DNA of 64,000 nt from assembly GCA_030849805.1 (NCBI GenBank), contig JASANZ010002238.1, forward strand, positions 1 through 64,000. Direction: 5' to 3'. Position 1 is the stretch's first letter. Each line of letters opens with the position of its first letter. The notes under the pieces were generated by a model. That model was not told the origin of the DNA. It saw only the letters and a list, made by a program, of their open reading frames with translations, and searched no databases. Both the position numbers and the translations under genes were made by a program. The stretch comes from Sergeia podlipaevii. Lineage: Eukaryota > Euglenozoa > Kinetoplastea > Trypanosomatida > Trypanosomatidae. Of the stretch, positions 1 through 10,274 are shown in pieces.

Positions 1-1130
1 CCCCCTCTCTCTTGTGCGACTTCTCTTGATTACTTTTCTTTCTTTTTTTTTTTTTAAGGAGAAGAAAGGAAAAGGTCTGGCTATGAAGGAGGGATCAATG
101 ACGCGAAGAGCGGTACATCTCTATTGCGTGCATAGCAGTGCGTCTTAATGTGCTGTAAGACCTGTTCTCTTTGCAAATCTTTTTTTTTTTCCCCTCCCCA
201 TTGGGTAGCAGGTTTGTTCTATCACGCATTTAGTCAAAATTGATTTTCTTTTCTTTTCTTGCTGTCTCGTCTTTCTCTTTTTTTTTGGTGCGATGCAAAG
301 GCCTTACTTCTGTCCTTCAGGTGTTTTGAATTTTTTTTTCTCGTGTGTGTGCGTGCTTTGTGAATCTTAGCTACTGTTGTTGCATTTCTATATACAGAAA
401 CAAACGCTACATGAGCGTCCATCTTTATCACTACTACCACTACTACTACTAATGCTTCCACAAACTGCTGTAATACCAATATTGCAAACGCCACAGAAGA
501 AAGATGAAGTAGGTTGCTCCTTCTTTCTTCTCTTTTAATCATAGAAAAAGAAATGGAAAATGCATTGATTGTATTCATTAAAAGCGAGTTTGAACGTGAA
601 ACAAAATAGTAAAAGTTAGAGGATTAACGAAAAGAAGAGGTGCTTATATATATACATATATAAAGGTGGTAATGATTGCACCCGTCTTACGCTTTCAATA
701 TTGGCAAAGTGCCCACCTTCAACTTTCAATTTAACTTGCCACGTCATTATTAGAAACAAGGACAATATATTTATAATGAGACGCACGTTTCACCCGCAAA
801 GCTGTAGGAAGCATTATTATTATTATAATCATCTTCATTTTGTATCCTTGAGTTTGTTTTATTTTCTTCTTACTATGGGACCATCTCGGTATTTTTTTTT
901 TTCAGGGGTCCTCTTGGTGTTGTAGATGCTCTTGCTTTACACTTTAACTCATCAGCTTTGTATTTTTCTTCTTTATTCTCCCTTTTTTTTCTTTTTAACG
1001 GTTTGCGCATTTTGTTTATCTGTAGAGAGGCATCTAGCCGCTCTTTAAGCATTTTTTTTTTTTGCTCTGAATCCCCTCTTTCATTCAGATTTTTTGTTTT
1101 CGCAGTGTGCTAATAGTAACCGAGCAATTC

Positions 1131-1168
1131 GTTTGTGTGTGTGTGTGTGTATGTGTGTGTGTGTGTGT
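1131..1168 (+). repeat. GT-rich dinucleotide tract
   Basis: Almost pure alternating GT over about 38 bases, interrupted once by AT. Two shorter GT tracts follow at 1561-1589 and 2141-2164, all before the first + strand gene. GT-rich tracts mark RNA polymerase II start regions in African trypanosomes. A promoter role here is inference, since simple GT repeats also occur elsewhere in the window (near 27154, 37831 and 43070). Confidence 0.5.
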
Positions 1169-2081
1169 AAGTAAGAGTGATGGAGCGAGCTTATATACAC
1201 CCCCCCCCCCGCCGTTGTTGTTGTTATTACTGGCTTTATGTGATGTTATATATTATTAGCATCATGTTTTACAGTTTTGAGCTTTGTATGCTAAATGCGA
1301 ACGGGGAAGTCAAGGAACAAATACAAATGAAAATAACGATCGGAAATTGCACTTCTGTTTACAATGCGATTTAGGAATGATTGCGGAGGAGGGGAGCAAC
1401 GAACAGAAAAACAAAATGAAAGTATATTTATATTATGGATACGAAAGGAACAATATAGTAGTTAAAATATCTCCGCAATGGTTTATTGTGCTATATGGCG
1501 TTGCATGTCTCTTTGCTGATGAATACTCACGTTGAATATGTACTGACGATTCGTAGATATTTGTGTGTGTGTGTGTGTGGGAGGGGGGGTTCTTTGTATT
1601 TGTGATTTATTATTATTACTTTTTGTTGATGGGTCTTTGCTTTTTTTTTTTTCTCTGTGTGTTTTGTTTCTCTTGAAGGCTTTACCATTGCTATTAGTGC
1701 AGCGGTTTTAGGACCTCATTTCGGTTTCTTTTTTTTACTATAATTGTCTCTTTTATCTCATTTCATCAATCATCTTTTAATGAGTTTGTTCTGTGACGAA
1801 ATGTTTCAAAGTTGTCTTCCTCCCCTTCCTTTCCACTTTTTCGCTTTTTTTTTTTTGATGGGAGCATTAAAACTTTTTTTAGTGCTGTTTTTCATCTACG
1901 TGCAGTTCCCGATAAGAGGAAGAAAAAAAAAAAAAAACTAAAAGGTGGATATCAGTAATAAGAAAAGAAATACAACACTGCAGAGTCGCATTGTGCCTTC
2001 GTACCCGATGTGGTTATCATTATCGTTATGATTTGTGTTTCCTCCGAGGTAAGTTGAGTTGCGTGAGGTCGGCACTGGTTC

Positions 2082-2084
<3 letters not shown>

Positions 2085-2107
<23 letters not shown>
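2085..2107 (+). repeat. A23 homopolymer run
   Basis: Twenty-three consecutive A on the + strand, by far the longest A-run in a window dominated by T-runs. It follows about 130 bases of unusually mixed composition. It could be slippage or the tail of a retroposed element; no element body or target-site duplication was identified. Confidence 0.5.
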
Positions 2108-2112
<5 letters not shown>

Positions 2113-4003
2113 AAAACTGAAGGATTGTGTTTGTATTATATGTGTGTGTGTGTGAGGTGTGTGTATTGGAGGAGGTACAGACATACATTGTAGCTTTGAG
2201 TTCGCTAACTGCCCCTTCCCCTCTGCATCACTACATCTATACATTAGTGTGAGTGCAGAAGCTGGAAAGTTGAAATGTGTGAAGGAGCAAGGGAAGAAAG
2301 AAAAGAAAAACTCGAAAAAACGAGATAGTATACATTTTATTTTAACATAAACAATAGGCGAGGGAAGAGAAAGATAAGAAGTTGAGAGACACAGCAGTAG
2401 CCATCACCGAGGAGAAGAAGATAAATGTGTTATGGTGGATGGGGTGACTCTTTCTCTTCCCCCTTTCTTTTGCCTACTATTTGCTTCTTTTGGAGGTACA
2501 TCCTTTTTTCTTCCTTTTCTCACTTTCCATTCTATGCCAAGTATTTTCAAGAAGGAAAGAAAGAGAAAGCAACAGAGAGGGAGAGATGTACGCATCTATA
2601 TATCTATAGTACTACTTAAAGTACAGCTGCGGTCATTGCTCGGCAATTGAGTAATCAGTGAGAAGGGGTGTGGCTGCGCAGAATTCGTATACATAATGCA
2701 CTCAGTTGCTTTTTTTTTTGTTTGTTTTATCATCATCTTTTCTGTTGTTGTTTTTTTCTATCACACACATAAAAAGGCACTTTTTTTTCTCTTTTTTTCT
2801 CTTCCGTCTGCACATCTGCTGTGTACTTTAATTTTATCTAAACAGTGCTTTTTGTTGTTGTTTTTTTGTTGTTTGTTTCTAAGAACTCGCATGTCGCGGT
2901 CTGAATGTGGTCAGGCAATAAGATAAGCTTATATATATATATATGCAGCTGTTTGTGGTGTTGCGTTCTCTTTTTTTGTTGCTTTTTAAAAAATGGGAAA
3001 AAATATATATAATGCGTTGTGGGAGCACTTTGTGTCTTTGTGAGGAAGCGAGTGGGTGTAATTTCTTCCATTGAATATATGTTTCACTGCTGTATGTATG
3101 CGTGCTTGAGCATGGAGAGCACATGTAGGAGAGGGAGACGCTGTAATGCCTTGTCATACATTTGGTATTTATTTTCCCCGTATGCGATTTCTCTTTTACT
3201 AGTGCTATTACTATTATTAAAGAGATCTGATGTGTTGATCATAAACTACCTTTTTGTGAGCGTTCCTATGTTATTGCGTTCGTTTTTCTTTTATCATCGC
3301 AAACTTTTTGTTGCAGAGCCATGTCATCTTGCTGAAGACAAGTGTGCTCCAGTTTCCTTTGTGTTAGCTTGTTTTTTTTTTTCTTTCTCTCATTTTTTGC
3401 TCTTGCGTAACACAAAAACATAAACTGGAACGCGTTCATGGTATTTCTTTACTTTTAAAAAAATATTATTTTTATGATTTTTGAAAAGATGGGGGTGATG
3501 AAAATGAAACGTTACATTGTATACCGTTCGATTCAAATACAAAGAACGAAAAATACATTTTTTTTTTCTTTGTATAGCTGTGTGCTGAAAGGGAGGACCA
3601 TTACGTTGTTCATTTTGGAAAATACATATTATAAAAACATTAAGACAGCTATTTAACCTTGTTTACAATGGGGCTTTTCATATATACTAGCACTAGTATT
3701 AGATTTTTTTTTTTTTTGTTGCCTAGGGTAAAAATATCGCAAAACACCCGTGACTTTTCACACCTTGCAATGCCCTTTAAGAATCATTCTTCTTCTCTCT
3801 CTCTCTCTCTCACTTTTACGAAAAAATATATTCTTTTCTTTCTAATTTTTTTTTCTGAGGCTTGTGCAAATCACCTTTGCAAAATCGATTTGTATAGCTC
3901 TCTATTATTTATGATTTTTTTTTCCCTTGCACGTACATATACACACCTTTGCAAAGTATCTATCTCTCTCTCTCTCTGAAAAAATACAATTATCACGGAT
4001 AAC

Positions 4004-4960
4004 ATGGATAATCCGCAAGGCGCCACTCCTGCAGAAACGTTAGACGACGACAACGGGGATGCCACCTATCTTCTTCCACGTCTTGCCGCTTATATCGATC
4101 CTGGACAGGATGTTGGTCATAGAGAGGACGGTGTCGACGATGGCGATGTCGACGCGGAGAACGCGAGGGAGGCTTATGTAGTGGAGAGTGAGACACTAGC
4201 GAACTCCTCTCCTTCTTTTGAAATGGCGGTTGGTCAAAGCGCCACACCGTACGATGCTGTCGAGTCACAGCAAGGTGGTAGTGATGACGAGCCTGTTTTC
4301 ATGCTGCAAAGTGGAGACGATGACATCGATAATGATGGTCAAGAGGAAGCAGATGGCGGGGATAACAACGTCGAAGAGGATGATGGGGATGTGGCGGAGA
4401 ATCTTGCTGGTCTCTTTCAGCACACTCGCGTCAAGGAGCTGCTCCGTTTTGAAGGTAACTCCTCTGTTATCTCTAAAACTGCTGCACAGACAGCTTCAGA
4501 GGCGGTCGTCCTGATCCTGCAGGATGTAACCAAGGCGGCCGCCACTGAGGCTTCACGTAGGAACCGCAAGACAATTATGTACGACGATGTGGCGCGTGTA
4601 GTGCAGCTGTATGATCGCTTTGCTTTTCTTAGCGACATAATCCCCCCCAGTGCTGCGACGAGCGCCATGTCCAGTTCAGTACACGTTGGCTCGGGAGTGC
4701 GGCAGCAGCAAAGACAAACGCAGTTGCTCAAGAAGAAGCAGAGCATGGGGACCATGCAAAAGGAAGCCGCGACAGAATTGGGTTCCTCTCGTGGCGCAGG
4801 AGGACCTTCAAAGGGGAGTGGTGTAAAGGAACGAAGGGGGAGTACGAAACAGAGGAACAGCGCTGCTGCTGCTGCTGCTGCTGAGGCGGAAGGTGTTCCA
4901 CTGGGGGGACATTTTCTTGCTCCGGGAAGTGGAATGCGGCAGGCGACGCTTCGTTTTTAA
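4004..4960 (+). CDS. CBF/NF-Y-type histone-fold protein, Dpb3/POLE4/CHRAC-like
   Basis: 318 residues. Residues 1-133 are strongly acidic and low-complexity. Residues about 136-214 form a single histone fold of the NF-YC/POLE4/CHRAC1 type: a VKELLRF helix, a long central helix (TAAQTASEAVVLILQDV), then KTIMYDDVARVV and the terminal FAFLSDIIP, which matches FLADILP/FLIDIVP of that family. The C-terminal third is basic, with Gln, Lys and poly-Ala stretches, and the last residues are RQATLRF. Histone-fold proteins of this class work as heterodimers in DNA polymerase epsilon, chromatin remodellers or CCAAT-binding factor. Which complex applies cannot be told; no dimer partner gene is present. The start is the first ATG. 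The CT-rich tract at 3959-3977 has no AG before the ATG, so the acceptor is probably AG at 3956-3957 or 3895-3896. Confidence 0.7.
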   Translation: MDNPQGATPAETLDDDNGDATYLLPRLAAYIDPGQDVGHREDGVDDGDVDAENAREAYVVESETLANSSPSFEMAVGQSATPYDAVESQQGGSDDEPVFMLQSGDDDIDNDGQEEADGGDNNVEEDDGDVAENLAGLFQHTRVKELLRFEGNSSVISKTAAQTASEAVVLILQDVTKAAATEASRRNRKTIMYDDVARVVQLYDRFAFLSDIIPPSAATSAMSSSVHVGSGVRQQQRQTQLLKKKQSMGTMQKEAATELGSSRGAGGPSKGSGVKERRGSTKQRNSAAAAAAAEAEGVPLGGHFLAPGSGMRQATLRF

Positions 4961-5464
4961 ACTTTTGTTTTCTCGTTCCTTCTTTCTTCCTTCCTTCCTT
5001 CCTTTTTTTTTTTTGCGGCATATATTTATAGAACGGTCGAACTGCGCGAAAGCGCATGGCCTTTTTTTTTTCTCTGGTGTATACGTCAGGAGGTGCTCCA
5101 TATAGAAGATAATTAGGAGATTTTCCCATATATGCATAGTTAACTGATTAAAACGAAAAAGTGACTTTTGTTTCTTTTAATTTTTTTTATTTTTTTTTTT
5201 GCGTGGTTATGTGATGGGTATTTCTTAGCGATAGAGTCAATAGACGCATATTATTTACATCTCTTCTCTATTTTCTCTCCTTTCTTTCAAATTCTGCTTT
5301 TTTTGTGTGTGTGCAAGGTTTTTATCTTTTTTTTTTGTAGTGCTAGTCATTATATACAAAGACACAATTCTTGTGTGATTTGTTTTGTATTTTTTTTCCA
5401 AAGTATTTATTCTGTTTTCCTTTTTTTTTTCTTTTACCTTATTATTTTTTATCGGATTTCAACG
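4961..5464 (+). other. spacer with 3' UTR and trans-splice signals
   Basis: AT-rich spacer without a gene. It contains TTCC repeats and T-runs near 4980-5015 and dense pyrimidine tracts from 5170 onward. The likely spliced-leader acceptor for the next gene is AG at 5402-5403 after a T-rich tract, 62 bases before its ATG. Confidence 0.5.
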
Positions 5465-6607
5465 ATGTCTGCATCAATGCCAGGCACTCCTCGCCTGGAC
5501 CGCCAGCAGGTACCAATGCAGCAAATGTCTACAGAGGAGCTTCGCCGTGAATACGTTCAGTTGATGGGCACGCAGTTCTGCTTGCGTGCAGAGGAGGAGC
5601 GGGTCAACAGCAAAATTGAGAAACTGCGAGAGGAGGCGGTACGACTACAGCAAAGCGCTGAGGTAGAGGAGGAACACGCAGCTAACCAGCTTTTGCGTCG
5701 CCTAGAAGGGGCCGAGCGGGACGTGCGTAAGTACGAACTTTTGCTCAAAGAGGAGGACTGCGCCACCAAGAAGCTGAAGGATCAGATTCAAGAAGTGCGC
5801 GGGCAGCAAGCGGATATTGAGAATCAGCTGGAGCAGCAGCAGGAGTATATCTTGCTGCAGCTTCAAAAGAAGGTACTGGATGTCACCAAGAAGAAGAATG
5901 AGCTGGAGCGGGAAATTATTGCTGAGCGCAAGCGCTATCTGGATCTACTTGCAAGTCAACTGGAGCTCTTCCGTCGCGCTGAGAGCAGCGACAGTGGCGC
6001 AACCTCTCCAGCTGCTCCCGCTGTGGATGCAAGCATGCGGTCGTCTACCTCCGCACATATACAGGATACTCCTCCGAGTGAAGCTGCAGCAGCAACAATT
6101 ACTGCAACGACAACAGCAGCCGCAGCAGCACAGGCGGACACTGCCTCTGCGAGGTCGACATCGATCCTTAGCACATCGCACGGCTCAACATCTACAGATC
6201 AGCTCATCACGCAGTTAGAGCAGCGTCTCAACAAACTGTTGCAGGATCACGCAGCCGCTACGCAGTTTAGTGCGGACACCGAGCGACGCTGTGATGAATT
6301 GATTGAGAGGCTACACTCCGTTCAGTCCGCAGCGTGCACTGACCGTGCGAGGGCAGCGGAGCTTAAGGAGGATCTTAGGCAGGCCAAGTCACGACTGGCA
6401 GATACCACAAGCGCTACCTTTGATGAAAGCATGATTGGGCGGGATAGTTTTTACGATGAAGGAACGTTGGGGAGTACACCGTCACGTTCGTTAGAGCAAA
6501 GCTCATCTAGCATTATCTCCGTGCCGTACTCCGCTACTTTGCGGGATCGCACAAAGGAGTTACTTTCTTTGGCACCGCCGCCCACGGCGCATCCAGGCAC
6601 CAACTGA
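5465..6607 (+). CDS. coiled-coil protein, function unknown
   Basis: 380 residues. An open frame extends upstream without an ATG, through what is clearly a T-rich leader (poly-Phe), so ATG 5465 (MSASMPGTPRL) is chosen. Residues about 22-170 are one long highly charged helix rich in E, R, Q, K and L (EELRREYVQL through EREIIAERKRYLDLL), a classic parallel coiled coil. A Ser/Ala/Thr-rich disordered linker (about 172-240) follows, then a second shorter coiled coil (about 240-320, starting DQLITQLEQRLNKLLQDHA). The Ser/Thr/Pro tail ends in APPPTAHPGTN. Such proteins are common in trypanosomatid cytoskeleton and flagellum, but nothing here assigns a location. Stop is TGA. Confidence 0.8.
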   Translation: MSASMPGTPRLDRQQVPMQQMSTEELRREYVQLMGTQFCLRAEEERVNSKIEKLREEAVRLQQSAEVEEEHAANQLLRRLEGAERDVRKYELLLKEEDCATKKLKDQIQEVRGQQADIENQLEQQQEYILLQLQKKVLDVTKKKNELEREIIAERKRYLDLLASQLELFRRAESSDSGATSPAAPAVDASMRSSTSAHIQDTPPSEAAAATITATTTAAAAAQADTASARSTSILSTSHGSTSTDQLITQLEQRLNKLLQDHAAATQFSADTERRCDELIERLHSVQSAACTDRARAAELKEDLRQAKSRLADTTSATFDESMIGRDSFYDEGTLGSTPSRSLEQSSSSIISVPYSATLRDRTKELLSLAPPPTAHPGTN

Positions 6608-7763
6608 TTTTTATTTATCTTTGGATTTCTCTGCTCCCCTTCCTCCTCCTCCCCTCATCTTTATTTATTTACTGCCTCCATTTGTATTGCTGCTGCTGCT
6701 ACTGCACAATTCTCTTGTTTGTCGTGGTGCAAAAGAAGAGAATGCAAGTCATCATCATGCTTGCGCATCAACTTGCTTTCGTGCTTGTAGATTTTTTTTT
6801 TCCCCAAGGTCATCCCCCTTCAAGTAGTAGAGCCGAAAGAGGGGACATTTTTTTTTTTTCCTGGGTATATATATATATATATATATTTCAAAACGCAAGT
6901 GAAAAACGCGTGTAGTGCAATATATATTTAAGATAAAATATGTGCTGAAGAGAAAACAGAATGTTTTTTTTCTCCGATTTTTATTTCATTTTATTAAGGA
7001 GGGGAAATTACGTAGAGTCTACATCTGGAGTTTCTTTTTTTTTTTTTTTGAGTGTGAGATTCTTTACAAAAAAAAAATGCGATGATACGTTCTTCTTCCT
7101 TCTCTTCTAGTTACAGTAACTTGTTACGTACAAACCGTCAATAGCAAAAAGAAGTTTGGAAAGCGAAAAGAATTTGACAGCAAAAAAAAAGTTAGTTGAA
7201 CAACAGAGAACACATTTTCTTTTTTTTGTTCTTGACGTACAAAGCACGGATACTGTGCAGTATAGCTGAAACAGTCTTACGATGCCATTCGCCATACAAC
7301 GAAGATGTATGTTGCTGTGGAAACCAGAAGAGTGAGAAGGAGACTTGCAGAAAAGAAAAAAAGATATATTGCTGTTCTTTTTTTTCATTTAGATAAGTGT
7401 ACTTTTGCTTGACCCAAGTATTCTTTTTACATGCTGTATTTTGTAAATCAATTGCTTCTATACATCAATTATTGTTAGTACTGTTCCTTAGACACATGTT
7501 CGTCGTCTATGATACACATCTTTTTTTTTTCTTTTCTTTGTAGTGGGACATGGTGATATTTTAATGGTGTTTCAATTTTTGTATTCGTATCATATTGATC
7601 GTATTAACTCTCTTCTCTTTTTTTATTTTTATTTATTATTATTTAAACATGCTTTCTATACGAACAAAATTCACTACAGTCAATAGTGGCAGCAAACGTA
7701 ATTTTTTGCTTTTGCTCTGCCTTTTGTAATTATTTTAAAGAAAATAATTTCCCATCAGCACCC
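6608..7763 (+). other. spacer with (TA)n tract
   Basis: No gene seen. Features are a (TA)11 tract at 6866-6887, long T-runs, and a more mixed stretch at 7090-7390 without a convincing open frame. Candidate acceptors for the next gene are AG at 7678-7679 and AG at 7757-7758, the latter six bases before the ATG and after a T-rich stretch. Confidence 0.5.
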
Positions 7764-10274
7764 ATGTACACTACGCACTCTGAGGAATACCCTGACTGGC
7801 TAGAACTCCAGGTTGGATCACATCTCTCCTCGAAGGCAAGCGATGTGGGTATTGTCTATGGCGCTGCAATTCCTACAGGTTCAACGTTTCCCAGCACCCT
7901 TTTTGGTCAGCACGTGGACCGAAACAGCTATGATAGTGCGCTTCGTGGAGGGTCAAGTGACGGCTCCACACAGCTCAACCCGGTAACGCGCTTTCGATTT
8001 ATTTTTGACGCTTTGCCAAGTGTCAGCGAAGACTGCGCAGACTCGTCGGGGACCGCAGTGGATCCCAAGGAAGAGGGCACATGTCTTGATACCGCCGGTG
8101 CCGCTGCGATGGCTACATGGGAGGAGATGAAGGGGACGTTTATGCGTGCGGAGGAGGTGGTACTACCAGTGAAGGTGCCTCTTTGGAGTCTCACAGTCGC
8201 CGATCTCGCTGCAGAATTCTCTGCGCGTGTCAACCGCAAGTATCCCTTACTCGGCACTCAATGGACAGTATCGACGTTTCTCATGCGGCACCCGGTGATG
8301 GAGGAGGAGATGCAAGTGGATTTGCCCCCCATACAGCCTAAGCTTAGTGCGCTCCGACAACGAGCAGTAGATCGGAGACTGAAGGCTATGAATGCTGCCG
8401 CCAGTGTTCCGTCCAGCAGTGCGAAAGCGCAAGAGAGCGAGGGGCAGTTCTGGAGTTTGGATGTATGCATGAATGGAGAGGATACGCTAGATGATTTTTT
8501 TCAGGCCCCCGCGAATGTGCATGAAGTCCGTGTGTACGATCTCATAGTACGCTGGGAACTGAAGGAGGTCTGTGGCACTCGAATACCAAATTTGACTACT
8601 AACATGCCGAATGATGTGAACAGTGGTTGTATTGCTGCTAGTAAGAGGAGTAGTGGGCATTGCAAAGCTGCCGCTGTTGCTGCTGCTGTGGCGCCGCCTG
8701 AGCCAGTTGTCATGGTGGTCCAGCGGTCCACGTATTTAGACCTGCTTCAACGCAAGTGTGCACGCGCAGCAGAAATCGCTGCCCGCACTTATGTACCTCC
8801 GCCATTTCCATTTTTGGACGCTCAGGACAGTCAGGGTATGGACAGCGCGGAGTCCTCAACCACCTCGTCTTTAGATGCCCTCATTGCTCCCTCCAGAGAG
8901 CAACTGGAGCGACGGAGGCGTCGGCAAGAGCGTGCAGCGGCGGTGCACGAGTTGCTGGGAGACGAGGGCACTGCGCGGGCCGCCATCACAGAAGAGGAAA
9001 GGAGGGGGGCAGAGATGTTGAAAGCGATGGAGGCGGATGCGCTACGCCACGTACTCACGTTGGAGGCTCTTAAGGGTGACTTTACAAAAAATGGTCAACT
9101 GGCAGCCTTCTTGCGCAGAAGACGGTTTTACCCTCTTGATACGGTGCCACTCACGCGGAGGCGGTCCCCGGAACTAACCGAGCGCTTGACCCAGAGTGCA
9201 GATTGCGCTGTACAGCAGTCATTCGCCTTTAAGGGCCCACACCGGCCACGCAAGAACAAGAAGCAGCAGCAGAAGGCCTCTGATGATCCTCTGTTTCTGC
9301 TGCGCAGCCCCATCGCACGGAAGGGAAAGGGACGAGGTGGGAAGAATGCTCAATGTGAGCACAATAGCGACGACGACGACACCCCACCTGTTCAGTTCCG
9401 GCAAGTACTGCAAGACGCCATCGACGCGGAGAGGGTCCTCATGCGCAAGGAAGAAGAGGAGGAGCTGCGAGTCGCGTACTACGTGATGCGGGGTGAGCCA
9501 GTGCCTCCGCGTACCCCCACGCCGCCACCGACGCCACGGACACCAACCATGGAGGATATTCCTGAGTACATGTACAAGACTGTGCTGGAGGCTTACCTAG
9601 AAGACCGCCGAGATATCATACGCACGGAGCGCGTGTTGTTTCGTGACATCACACGAACCATGACGGAGGTGCTAGTCTACCAGCGCACTGTGGAGGAGGA
9701 AGCCGTGCGACAGGCCTTTCTCGAGGAGCTCGACGCCGCACGCGCACTTGATTTTGCTGCTTATCTGCCTTATGGGCACACCGGGCTTGGCAGAGAGGAC
9801 AATGAGACCCAAGTTCGTCCCCTTGGCGTTGGAGCACCTTCGCCAAATGAAGATATTGTTTTGATGAGTGAGGGTGCAGCGGTGAATGCCCAGACATATA
9901 CAAGCATGCAGATGCCAATATACGCATCTACTGAATCATGGCGGTACAGTTTCAAGACCACACGATCGCAAATTCAAGAGGAAACATCAAACGCTATGTT
10001 TGCGGAGATCGGAATGCTTGCCAAGGCCGGAGGGATGTCAATTGAAGGAAGACTGCGCAGACAGTACGCGATGATCAGCGAGCGCAAGGCTGCGCTGGCA
10101 TCCAAAGAGAGACAAACTGCTGAAAAGAGCAAGACCGATAAAGTAAAAGGAGGCACGCTAGAAGACATTAAAGCTGCTCTCCAAGTCCTCATGCGTCGTG
10201 AGGAGCTTACACGAATGGCTATTGTGGAGGAAGAGTGGAATCACTACCTAAGGATGACACTTACAAACAGATAG
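7764..10274 (+). CDS. helical-repeat protein, function unknown
   Basis: 836 residues, starting at ATG 7764 (MYTTHSEEYPDW); the frame is open further upstream only from a GTG. No known domain recognised. The C-terminal half is highly charged and helical, with a degenerate motif of the form V-L-x-R-x-E-E-x-x-R seen three times: ERVLMRKEEEEELR near residue 557, ERVLFRDITRTM near 619, and LQVLMRREELTR near 804. A proline-rich hinge (PVPPRTPTPPPTPRTPT, about 579-595) separates the first two. A basic patch (HRPRKNKKQQQK) near 495 could bind nucleic acid or act as a nuclear signal. The pattern suggests a structural or scaffolding protein. Stop is TAG. Confidence 0.75.
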   Translation: MYTTHSEEYPDWLELQVGSHLSSKASDVGIVYGAAIPTGSTFPSTLFGQHVDRNSYDSALRGGSSDGSTQLNPVTRFRFIFDALPSVSEDCADSSGTAVDPKEEGTCLDTAGAAAMATWEEMKGTFMRAEEVVLPVKVPLWSLTVADLAAEFSARVNRKYPLLGTQWTVSTFLMRHPVMEEEMQVDLPPIQPKLSALRQRAVDRRLKAMNAAASVPSSSAKAQESEGQFWSLDVCMNGEDTLDDFFQAPANVHEVRVYDLIVRWELKEVCGTRIPNLTTNMPNDVNSGCIAASKRSSGHCKAAAVAAAVAPPEPVVMVVQRSTYLDLLQRKCARAAEIAARTYVPPPFPFLDAQDSQGMDSAESSTTSSLDALIAPSREQLERRRRRQERAAAVHELLGDEGTARAAITEEERRGAEMLKAMEADALRHVLTLEALKGDFTKNGQLAAFLRRRRFYPLDTVPLTRRRSPELTERLTQSADCAVQQSFAFKGPHRPRKNKKQQQKASDDPLFLLRSPIARKGKGRGGKNAQCEHNSDDDDTPPVQFRQVLQDAIDAERVLMRKEEEEELRVAYYVMRGEPVPPRTPTPPPTPRTPTMEDIPEYMYKTVLEAYLEDRRDIIRTERVLFRDITRTMTEVLVYQRTVEEEAVRQAFLEELDAARALDFAAYLPYGHTGLGREDNETQVRPLGVGAPSPNEDIVLMSEGAAVNAQTYTSMQMPIYASTESWRYSFKTTRSQIQEETSNAMFAEIGMLAKAGGMSIEGRLRRQYAMISERKAALASKERQTAEKSKTDKVKGGTLEDIKAALQVLMRREELTRMAIVEEEWNHYLRMTLTNR

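Larger units (their letters stand above)
1..4003. other. gene-free T-rich region upstream of first gene
   Basis: No convincing gene is seen on either strand. Open frames here are short, low-complexity, mostly begin at non-ATG codons and look like translated T-runs. The region holds many T10-T20 runs, three GT-rich tracts (about 1131-1168, 1561-1589, 2141-2164), a C10 run near 1201, a run of 23 A at 2085-2107 and a small perfect hairpin at 2635-2647. It is two to four times longer than the other spacers. It could be a long 3' UTR of an unseen upstream gene, the edge of a strand-switch region, or a non-coding RNA locus; the window does not decide. Confidence 0.6.

Noticed and set aside
3019..3423. 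134-codon open frame in the left gene-free region
   Set aside because: It begins at GTG, is rich in Phe/Leu from T-runs, has no domain and no acceptor-ATG arrangement.
3520..3545. GTTCGATTC, matching the tRNA T-loop core
   Set aside because: The flanking bases do not pair and no A or B box or acceptor stem was found, so it is not a tRNA.
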